Translations under genes and position numbers: made by a program
Part shown: positions 58,183-64,000 of the stretch, one piece after another
Numbering within the stretch: the first letter of the stretch is position 1
Layout: every line of letters starts with the position of its first letter
The notes under the pieces: model-generated
Seen by the model: only the letters and a program-made list of their open reading frames with translations
The model's database searches: none
Told to the model about the DNA's origin: nothing
Origin: Solirubrobacter ginsenosidimutans
GTDB taxonomy: Bacteria; Actinomycetota; Thermoleophilia; Solirubrobacterales; Solirubrobacteraceae
Direction: 5' to 3'
DNA length: 64,000 bases
Assembly: GCF_027587205.1 (NCBI RefSeq)
Contig: NZ_JAPDOD010000037.1
Coordinates: forward strand, 33,298 to 97,297

Positions 58183-59859
58183 ATGCGTTCACTGGTCATG
58201 GCCGCCGCGTTGCTCCTCCTGATTCCGGCTTCGGCTCGGGCCGCGGAGGGCGACATCATCGTCCAGCGCGCGCCGGGCCTGGACGGCGCGGAGCGCAAGG
58301 CGCTGCGCGCCGACGCCGGGGTCAAGCTCGTCGACACGCTCCCGCTCGAGCGCACCGAGCTCGTCCGCGCCGCCGACCCCGGCAAGGCGCTCACCGCGCT
58401 GCGCGCCGACGACGACGTCGTCTACGCCGAGCCTGACCGCCGTATGCAGGCCACCCGCACGATGGACGACCCGTACTTCGGCTCGCTCTGGGCGCTCCAG
58501 AACACCGGGCAGACCGTCTTCAGCGTGCCCGGCACCGCGGGCGCCGACATCGACGCCACGCTCGCCTGGGACCAGAGCGAGGGCGCGGGTGTGACCGTCG
58601 CCGTGGTCGACACCGGCGTGCGCACCGACCACGTCGACCTCGCCAACCAGGTCGCCGCCAACGCCGCCGAGCTCGGCGGCACCCCGGGCTCCGACGACGA
58701 CCACAACGGCTTCACCGACGACGTGCACGGCTGGGACTGGGTCGAAGATGACAACGTCGCGCAGGACGGGCACGGCCACGGCACGCACGTGTCCGGGACG
58801 ATCGCCGCCGAGGGGGAGAACCACTTCGGCGTCGTCGGTGTCGCGCCGCTGGCCAAGATCCTGCCCTTGCGCGTGCTCGGCAACGGCGGCAGCGGCTGGA
58901 CGAGCGACATCGCCTCTGCCTTCGATTACGCCGGCGACGCGGGGGTGCGGATCGTCAATGCCTCGCTCGGCGGCGGGTACTCGCAGGCGATCGAGGACGC
59001 GGTCGCCGCCCACCCGGACACGCTCTACGTCGTCGCCGCGGGGAACGACAACGCCGACTCCGACACGGCCGGCGACGCCTACCCGTGCGCGCTGCCGGAG
59101 GCCAACCTGATCTGCGTCGGCGCCAGTGACAACCAGGACGCGATCGCCGGCTTCTCCAACTACGGCGACACGAGCGTCGACCTGTTCGCTCCCGGCGTCG
59201 GCATCTACTCGACGTTCAACAGCACGACGAACTCGTACCGCTACCTCGACGGCACCTCGATGGCGTCACCGCAGGTCGCCGGCGTGGCCGCGCTCGCACT
59301 GTCCATGCGCCCCGGCGCGTCGACGGCCTTCCTGCGCTGGGCGGTGCTGACCTCCGTCGACCACTTGCCGGCGATGGCCGGCAAGTCCGTCACCGGCGGG
59401 CGGTTGAACGCGAACTCGGCCGTGACCGCGATCCAGGGCTCCGAGCCGTCGCCGACGCCCACTCCGACGCCGGCGCCGCCCGCCCCGACCCCGACCCCGA
59501 CACCGGCGCCGCCCGCCCCGACCACGACCCCGACGCCCGTCCCGCCCGTCGCCTCGCCGGCACCGGAGTCCGCGCCGGCACTGACGAAGCTGACCGTCGG
59601 TGGGTCGCTGCGCACCAAGGCGGGCAAGTTGCGCGTGTCGTTCCGGCTCTCGCGCGCTGCCTGGGTGCGGTTCACCGTTCAGGCGAAGGGCTCCAAGCGC
59701 GTGGTCGCGAGCTGGAGCAAGCTGGCGCGCCCCGGCACGAACGCCTACGTGCTCAAGCGCACGCTGCCCAGCGGCACCAAGCTCAAGCGCGGCTCCTACA
59801 CGCTTGCCGTCGCGGTCAGCCCGACCGCCGCCGGCTCCAAAGTGATCCGCGTCTCCTGA
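58183..59859 (+). CDS. Secreted subtilisin-family (S8) serine protease
   Basis: 558 residues. Signal peptide 'MRSLVMAAALLLLIPASARA', then an inhibitor-like propeptide (about 22-95), and a peptidase domain with Asp in 'VAVVDTGVRTDH', His in 'GHGHGTHVSGTIAAE', Asn in 'VVAAGNDN' and Ser in 'GTSMASPQVAGVAAL'. A Pro-Thr repeat linker (about 425-460) connects to a C-terminal basic beta domain. ATG 58183 is chosen for the signal peptide; GTG 58129 gives a longer, less likely N-terminus. Confidence 0.92.
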   Translation: MRSLVMAAALLLLIPASARAAEGDIIVQRAPGLDGAERKALRADAGVKLVDTLPLERTELVRAADPGKALTALRADDDVVYAEPDRRMQATRTMDDPYFGSLWALQNTGQTVFSVPGTAGADIDATLAWDQSEGAGVTVAVVDTGVRTDHVDLANQVAANAAELGGTPGSDDDHNGFTDDVHGWDWVEDDNVAQDGHGHGTHVSGTIAAEGENHFGVVGVAPLAKILPLRVLGNGGSGWTSDIASAFDYAGDAGVRIVNASLGGGYSQAIEDAVAAHPDTLYVVAAGNDNADSDTAGDAYPCALPEANLICVGASDNQDAIAGFSNYGDTSVDLFAPGVGIYSTFNSTTNSYRYLDGTSMASPQVAGVAALALSMRPGASTAFLRWAVLTSVDHLPAMAGKSVTGGRLNANSAVTAIQGSEPSPTPTPTPAPPAPTPTPTPAPPAPTTTPTPVPPVASPAPESAPALTKLTVGGSLRTKAGKLRVSFRLSRAAWVRFTVQAKGSKRVVASWSKLARPGTNAYVLKRTLPSGTKLKRGSYTLAVAVSPTAAGSKVIRVS

Positions 59860-59889
59860 ACGTCACGCTCACTAAGTTCACACCAGAAA

Positions 59890-59905
59890 TTTAGGTATGC
59901 CACAA
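59890..59905. promoter_or_regulatory. Possible DtxR/MntR-type operator overlapping the -10 box
   Basis: TTTAGGTATGCCACAA is an imperfect dyad (10 of 16 positions symmetrical) resembling DtxR-family boxes. It overlaps CACAAT (59901-59906), which ends 7 nt before GTG 59914. A DtxR-family regulator is encoded two genes downstream in the same operon. Confidence 0.4.
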
Positions 59906-59913
59906 TTCGTGGC

Positions 59914-60921
59914 GTGTCAGAGCTAACTCGACGTCGACTGATCGCCGGAGGACTGCCGTTGCTCGGCGCCGGCGCACTGCTGCACGCGGGGGCTGCCGGC
60001 GGGCATTCCGCCGGGATGCACAACCATGCGGGACATGACGGCGGGCATGCGAACTTCGCCCGCGGGGTCGCCGTCGACCACGCGGGCAACGGCTTCGACC
60101 CGCACGAGATCGTGCGCGACTTCGACTGGGGCACGACCACGCAGGTCGGCGGCCGCGTCGTGCGCACGTGGGAACTGACCGCGCTCGACAAGGAGATCGA
60201 GCTGATGCCGGGCGTGAAGTTCACCGCCTGGACCTACAACGGGCGCATCCCGGGGCCGACGCTGCGGGCGCGCGAGGGCGAGCGGCTGCAGATCCGCTTC
60301 AACAACGGCTCCCAGCACCCACACACGATCCACTTCCACGGCATCCACCCGGCGGAGATGGACGGCGTGCCCGGGCTGGGCGCGGGGCAGATCGAGCCGG
60401 GCGGGTCGACCGTCTACGAGTTCGACGCCCTGCCCGCGGGTCTGCACCTCTACCACTGCCACGTCCGGCCGCTCGCCGAGCACATCGCCAAGGGGCTCTA
60501 CGGCGCGTTCATCATCGACCCGGCCGAGCCGCGCGAGGAGGCGGACGAGCTGGTGATGGTCATGAACGGGTTCGACACGAACTTCGACCGCGCCAACGAG
60601 GTCTACGCCGCCAACACGATCGGCTTCGCGTACATGGACCGGCCGATCACGGTGCGCCTTGGCGATCTCGTCCGCATCTACCTGGTCAACGTGCTCGAGT
60701 ACGACCTGATCAACTCGTTCCACCTGCACGGGAACCTGTTCGAGTACTTCCCGACGGGAACGTCGAAGACGCCCAGCGAGCTGACCGACACGGTGATGCT
60801 CTGCCAGGGGCAGCGCGGGATCCTCGAATGGCGCTTCGCGCATCCCGGCAAGTACATGTTCCACGCCCACCAGTCCGAGTTCACCGAGCTTGGCTGGCAG
60901 GGCTTCTTCGAGGTCGCGTGA
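59914..60921 (+). CDS. Multicopper oxidase
   Basis: 335 residues. A twin-Arg-like start 'TRRRLIAGGLPLLGAGALL' suggests Tat export of a folded copper enzyme, followed by a His/Met-rich stretch 'HSAGMHNHAGHDGGH'. Copper motifs are 'HTIHFHG', 'HLYHCHVRPLAEH', 'NSFHLHGN' and 'MFHAHQSEFTELG', so both the type 1 and trinuclear sites appear present in a two-domain form. It may oxidise a metal ion (Fe or Mn) or an organic substrate. It is coupled to the ZIP gene by TGATG. Confidence 0.9.
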   Translation: MSELTRRRLIAGGLPLLGAGALLHAGAAGGHSAGMHNHAGHDGGHANFARGVAVDHAGNGFDPHEIVRDFDWGTTTQVGGRVVRTWELTALDKEIELMPGVKFTAWTYNGRIPGPTLRAREGERLQIRFNNGSQHPHTIHFHGIHPAEMDGVPGLGAGQIEPGGSTVYEFDALPAGLHLYHCHVRPLAEHIAKGLYGAFIIDPAEPREEADELVMVMNGFDTNFDRANEVYAANTIGFAYMDRPITVRLGDLVRIYLVNVLEYDLINSFHLHGNLFEYFPTGTSKTPSELTDTVMLCQGQRGILEWRFAHPGKYMFHAHQSEFTELGWQGFFEVA

Positions 60922-62078
60922 TGGGGACCGTGACGCGTGGGGTCCGGGTGCCGGTGTGGGTGCTGGGGCTCGTCCCGCTGCTGCTGATCGTGGGTGGTCT
61001 CGCGCTGTTCGCGCTGCTGGACGCGCCGGGGCTGGGGGAGCGACGCGGGCCGCCCGCCGAGGAGCTCGTGGTCGAGCGGACGGTTCTCTCCCCCGGCGAG
61101 ATCGCGCTGACCGTGCGCAACGACGGGCCGGACGCGGTCTCGATCGCGCAGGTCGTCGTCAACGACGCGTTCGCGGAGTTCACGGGTCCTGCGGAGGCTG
61201 TGGGCCGGTTGGAGACGGCAACGGTGCGGGTGGTGCAGCCGTGGGTCGAGGGCGAGGCGTACGAGGTCGCGCTCGTGACGTCGACCGGCGGGACGATCGT
61301 GCACGAGATCCCGGTCGCGGTCGAGACGCCGTCGGCCGACCTCGGCTTCTTCGGGCTGATGGCGCTGCTCGGGCTCTATGTGGGGGTGATCCCGGTCGCG
61401 CTGGGGATGCTCTGGCTGCCGTGGCTGCGGCGCGTGCCGGCGGCGTGGCTGCGCGGGTTGATGGCGCTGACCGTCGGGCTCCTGGGGTTCCTGGCGGTGG
61501 ACGCGACCTTGGAGGGGCTCGAGCTGGCGGGCGAGGGCTCGCAGGCGTTCGGCGGCGCGGCGCTGGTGTTCCTCGGCGCAGGCGTGGCGTATCTGTTCTT
61601 GAGCGGCGTGTCGTCGTGGCTGCGCGGGCGCTCGGGGTCGTCGGCGATGCTCGTCGCCGCGGGGATCGGGTTGCACAACCTCGGCGAGGGGGTGGCGATC
61701 GGGGCGGCCTACGCGGCGGGCGCGCTCGCCCTCGGTGCGTTCCTCGTGATCGGGTTCGCGATCCACAACACGACCGAGGGGCTGGCGATCGTCGCGCCGC
61801 TCGCCCGGACGCGGGCCTCGCTGGGGCGGCTGGCCGGTCTCGGGCTGCTGGCGGGCGGGCCCGCGGTGCTCGGCGCGTGGATCGGCTCGGCCGCGTACAA
61901 CGCCTCGATTGCGGCGTTCCTGTTCGGCTTCGGCGCCGGAGCGATCGTGCAGGTGATCGTCACGCTGATGCCGTCTTTGCGCGACGAAACGGGGCGGACG
62001 CTGCATCCGACGGCCGTGACGGGCATCCTTGGGGGCATGGCGCTGATGTTCGCGACCGGTCTCCTGGTGGCCGCCTGA
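60921..62078 (+). CDS. ZIP-family metal transporter with extracytoplasmic N-terminal domain
   Basis: 385 residues. TM at about 11-32, a ~100-residue beta-rich outer domain ('GEIALTVRNDGPDAVSIAQV'), then eight TMs. ZIP metal sites are in TM4-5: 'GIGLHNLGEGVAIGAAYAAG' and 'GFAIHNTTEGLAIVAPLAR'. The extra outer domain is unusual for ZIPs and may dock the multicopper oxidase. Likely imports Fe, Mn or Zn. TGATG overlaps on both sides. Confidence 0.88.
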   Translation: MGTVTRGVRVPVWVLGLVPLLLIVGGLALFALLDAPGLGERRGPPAEELVVERTVLSPGEIALTVRNDGPDAVSIAQVVVNDAFAEFTGPAEAVGRLETATVRVVQPWVEGEAYEVALVTSTGGTIVHEIPVAVETPSADLGFFGLMALLGLYVGVIPVALGMLWLPWLRRVPAAWLRGLMALTVGLLGFLAVDATLEGLELAGEGSQAFGGAALVFLGAGVAYLFLSGVSSWLRGRSGSSAMLVAAGIGLHNLGEGVAIGAAYAAGALALGAFLVIGFAIHNTTEGLAIVAPLARTRASLGRLAGLGLLAGGPAVLGAWIGSAAYNASIAAFLFGFGAGAIVQVIVTLMPSLRDETGRTLHPTAVTGILGGMALMFATGLLVAA

Positions 62079-62758
62079 TGGCGGCGGCCGAACGGGAGCG
62101 CCCGTCGGAAGCAATCGAGGACTACGCGAAGGCGATCTACTCCCTGGCCCGCCAGGGAGACGGGACCGTCGCGACCAACGCCCTGGCCGAGCGGCTCGGG
62201 GTGACCCCGGCGTCAGTGTCGGCGATGGTGAAGAAGCTCGACGAGCGTGGGCTCGTGCGACATGTGCGCTACAAGGGCGTCGCGCTGACGCCCGACGGCG
62301 AGCGGGTGGCGCTGGAGGTCATGCGCCACCACCGGCTGCTGGAGACCTATCTGGCCGAGCACCTCGGCGTGCCGTGGGACCGCGTGCACGAGGAGGCCGA
62401 GGCGCTCGAGCACGTGCTCAGCGAGTACCTCGAGGGACGGATCGCCGCCAAGCTCGGCCACCCGACCCACGACCCGCACGGCGACCCGATCCCGACGGCC
62501 GACCTCGAGATCCTCGAGGAGGACTCGTGCCGGCTCTCGGATCTGGAGGCGGGTGATCGCGGGCGCTTCGTGCGCGTCTCGGACTCCGATCCGGCGATGC
62601 TCCGTTACCTCGACGAGCGCGGCGTCCGCCTGGGCGACACGCTCGAGGTGCTCGAACGCCAGCCGTTCGACGGGCCCTTGACGGTGCGTTTCGGTGAAGA
62701 CCTGCACGTGCTCGGTGGCACGTTGGCGCGTGCGATGCGCGTCGAACGGCAACCCTAG
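62078..62758 (+). CDS. DtxR/MntR-family metal-dependent regulator
   Basis: 226 residues. N-terminal winged HTH ('EAIEDYAKAIYSLARQGDGTVATNALAERLGVTPASVSAMVKKL'-type; recognition helix near 'TPASVSAMVKKLDERGLV'), a dimerisation/metal domain with 'HHRLLETYLAEHLGVPWDRVHEEAEALEHV' ligands, and a C-terminal FeoA-like SH3 domain (about 150-225). It probably represses the oxidase-ZIP operon when the metal is abundant. Confidence 0.93.
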   Translation: MAAAERERPSEAIEDYAKAIYSLARQGDGTVATNALAERLGVTPASVSAMVKKLDERGLVRHVRYKGVALTPDGERVALEVMRHHRLLETYLAEHLGVPWDRVHEEAEALEHVLSEYLEGRIAAKLGHPTHDPHGDPIPTADLEILEEDSCRLSDLEAGDRGRFVRVSDSDPAMLRYLDERGVRLGDTLEVLERQPFDGPLTVRFGEDLHVLGGTLARAMRVERQP

Positions 62759-62763
62759 TCAGC

Positions 62764-63450
62764 GTGCGCCTGCCGATTCTCACGCTGCTGCTGTTCTTGG
62801 CGTTCGCTTCTGTCGCGTCGGCCGCCCGGCCGGCGACCCCCGACGAGGCGAACGTCGTCGCGGCGGGGCTGGACGGTGCCCGCGGGGAGTGCGGAGACAT
62901 CACGATGTCGACCGTCGACGGGACGTGGGCGCTCGCGCTCGCCAAGGACGTCGAGGGCTGCGAGTTCGACATCATCTCCGACAAGCTGCACGTGATGCAC
63001 CTGGCGGACGGGGCCTGGAGCGAGCTCGCGTCGCTGGACTTCCCGACCGGCTGCCCGGCGGGCGTGCCGCCCGCGGTCGCGTCCGACCTCGGGTTCTGCA
63101 AGACGCAGCGCGGCTACATGGTCTGCGCCAATTCGCGCGCGACGTCGATCCACCGGGTCTTCGACCGCCCGCGCACGTGCAACACGCTGCGGCCGCACCA
63201 GCCGTTCGCGCAGGCCGTGAACCTCGCGAAGCTGCACTGGAGCGGGTGGGGCAAGGCGACCGCCACCGCGCGCGGCATCGATCGCGGCTTCCGCAAGACC
63301 GACCGGGACACGCCGGTGACGGTGCGAGCGTCCGGTCGGACGGTCGCGTGCAAGGGCGACTGGGTCTACACGATCCTGAAGGTCCACTCGCGCTACGGGA
63401 CCGACGTGGTCTTCCAGATCACCGACTGCCCGACCGCGCACTCGAGCTAG
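62764..63450 (+). CDS. Secreted Cys-rich hypothetical protein
   Basis: 228 residues. Signal peptide 'VRLPILTLLLFLAFASVASAA'. The mature part has eight Cys ('CGD', 'GCEFD', 'GCPAG', 'FCKT', 'VCANS', 'TCNT', 'ACKG', 'DCPT'), so four disulphides are possible. No domain recognised. It starts 5 bp after the regulator gene and may be co-transcribed with the metal operon, or use a weak AACCCT box 7 nt upstream of GTG 62764. Confidence 0.7.
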   Translation: MRLPILTLLLFLAFASVASAARPATPDEANVVAAGLDGARGECGDITMSTVDGTWALALAKDVEGCEFDIISDKLHVMHLADGAWSELASLDFPTGCPAGVPPAVASDLGFCKTQRGYMVCANSRATSIHRVFDRPRTCNTLRPHQPFAQAVNLAKLHWSGWGKATATARGIDRGFRKTDRDTPVTVRASGRTVACKGDWVYTILKVHSRYGTDVVFQITDCPTAHSS

Positions 63451-63467
63451 CCGCACTTCACGACGTG

Positions 63468-63482
63468 TACCCCTGGGGGGTA
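63468..63482. promoter_or_regulatory. CsoR-like copper operator (TACCCC-TGG-GGGGTA)
   Basis: A perfect 6-bp inverted repeat around 3 bp. It overlaps a good -10 box TATAGT (63481-63486); a TTCACG -35-like element lies at 63457-63462. The motif matches the GC-rich dyads bound by CsoR copper sensors. Confidence 0.6.
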
Positions 63483-63503
63483 TAGTCATGCGGACACCGG
63501 CCG

Positions 63504-63523
63504 ATACCCCTAGGCCGTATACT
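63504..63523 (+). promoter_or_regulatory. Second promoter with partial CsoR-like dyad
   Basis: ATACCCCTAGGCCGTAT (63504-63520) has ATAC/GTAT ends and a CCTAGG core, and overlaps the -10 box TATACT (63518-63523). The predicted leader before ATG 63549 is about 19 nt and contains GAAGGA. Confidence 0.5.
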
Positions 63524-63548
63524 TGGTCCCGACGTGAAGGACGCTCCC

Positions 63549-63752
63549 ATGACTTTGATCTACCGCGTTGACGGCATGAGCTGCGAGCACTGCGTGGTGG
63601 CGGTGACCGGCGAGGTCGGCGACGTCGCCGGCGTCGCGACGGTCGACGTCGACCTCGGCGCGAAGCTCGTGCGCGTGTCCGGTGCCGGCATCGACGACAC
63701 CGCGGTGGTTGCGGCGATCGACGAGGCCGGCTACGACGCGGTGCCGGCGTGA
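63549..63752 (+). CDS. copZ: Copper chaperone, HMA domain (CopZ-like)
   Basis: 67 residues, one ferredoxin-like HMA domain. The metal site is 'DGMSCEHCVVAVTGEV' (CxxC after M), and 'GYDAVPA' closes the fold. It binds Cu(I) and passes it to an exporter. ATG 63549 has GAAGGA at proper distance; GTG 63534 is an alternative adding 5 residues. The upstream CsoR-like sites indicate copper induction. It overlaps the next gene by 4 nt. Confidence 0.92.
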   Translation: MTLIYRVDGMSCEHCVVAVTGEVGDVAGVATVDVDLGAKLVRVSGAGIDDTAVVAAIDEAGYDAVPA

Positions 63753-64000
63753 GCGTCGCGGCGAAGCTCGCGGGGTTCGCGGCGGTGCTGGTCGTCGCGT
63801 TCGGCGTGGCCGCGGTGGCCGGCCGCGCCGTCGGCCCGGACCGTGAGGGCGCCGCGAAGGAGCGGGCGGAGAAGGGCGGCGCGATGGGTGCGCACGGCGG
63901 CGACGCGATGGCCGATGGCGGCAATGCCGCCGGCAACGGCGCGGGCGACACCGCGGCGGGCGGCCACGGCGCGGCCGACGCGGCGACGGGCGGCCACGGC
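63749..64000 (+). CDS. Membrane-anchored His-rich protein (partial), copper-linked
   Basis: First 84 residues; the rest is beyond the right edge. 'AAKLAGFAAVLVVAFGVAAVAG' is one TM, followed by an Ala/Gly/His-rich low-complexity stretch with repeated 'GGHGAAD'-like units. GTG 63749 overlaps the copZ stop (GTGA). In related actinobacteria such a protein often follows copZ and precedes a copper ATPase; this is recalled association, not shown here. Confidence 0.7.
   Translation, partial: MSVAAKLAGFAAVLVVAFGVAAVAGRAVGPDREGAAKERAEKGGAMGAHGGDAMADGGNAAGNGAGDTAAGGHGAADAATGGHG

Noticed and set aside
59449..59580. Short tandem DNA repeat as a possible mobile or regulatory repeat
   Set aside because: It encodes the Pro-Thr linker of the subtilisin and is explained by that.

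Overview
The window is very GC-rich (roughly 70 percent or more), with dense genes, many GTG and TTG starts and few Shine-Dalgarno sites. The gene content (secreted FG-GAP protein, high-molecular-weight FabG, MaoC and thiolase operon, NarL-type two-component pair, multicopper oxidase with a ZIP transporter) fits an actinobacterium, most likely Thermoleophilia / Solirubrobacterales. This assignment is inference from protein character; no rRNA or tRNA is present to confirm it.

Region 1 (1 to about 36.06 kb) is a large surface-glycan locus. It holds two Wzt-type ABC ATPases (one cut by the left edge), a Wzm-type permease, many glycosyltransferases (GT4, GT2, CgeB-like, WsaF-like, CDP-glycerol- and capsule-type), several methyltransferases (three with Zn-ribbon N-termini), and a dispersed set of nonulosonic (sialic-like) acid genes: NeuB-like synthase, NeuA-like cytidylyltransferase and NeuC-like epimerase. 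It also has large membrane proteins (YfhO-like, two DUF2142, two GT39-like, GT2 plus DUF2304). Gene orientation alternates nearly gene by gene and most genes carry their own promoter. Two duplications stand out: a divergent glycosyltransferase pair (328-2440 versus 2449-5533), and a DUF2142 / beta-domain / GT39 module that is split and partly inverted at 18.1-22.1 kb but collinear and fused at 31.8-36.1 kb.

Region 2 (36.06-45.2 kb) is mostly housekeeping: heme A synthase, NAD-dependent epimerase, beta-carbonic anhydrase, cupin, NAD kinase, spermidine-synthase-like protein, MFS exporter, Zn-ribbon protein, metallophosphoesterase, S51-like peptidase, a decayed alpha/beta hydrolase, a monooxygenase and a globin.

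Region 3 (45.2-51.8 kb) holds an AT-rich pair of small palindromes, a GAF-PAS histidine kinase with its response regulator, a 504-bp near-symmetrical inverted-repeat element lying between two convergent genes, an FG-GAP secreted protein, a FUSC-like membrane protein and an HtrA-like protease.

Region 4 (51.9-64 kb) holds a DHFR-like protein; a five-gene fatty-acid operon (acyl-CoA oxidase-like, TetR, thiolase, FabG4-like, MaoC) with a palindromic operator at its promoter; a secreted subtilisin; a metal operon (multicopper oxidase, ZIP, DtxR-type regulator); a secreted Cys-rich protein; and a copper chaperone preceded by CsoR-like operators.

The most general observation is a transcription grammar. 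About twenty genes have a TAnnnT -10 box ending 6-11 nt before the start codon, implying leaderless or near-leaderless mRNAs. At four divergent junctions the two -10 boxes overlap in one symmetrical element. At three tandem junctions the upstream stop codon is itself the TA of the downstream -10 box.
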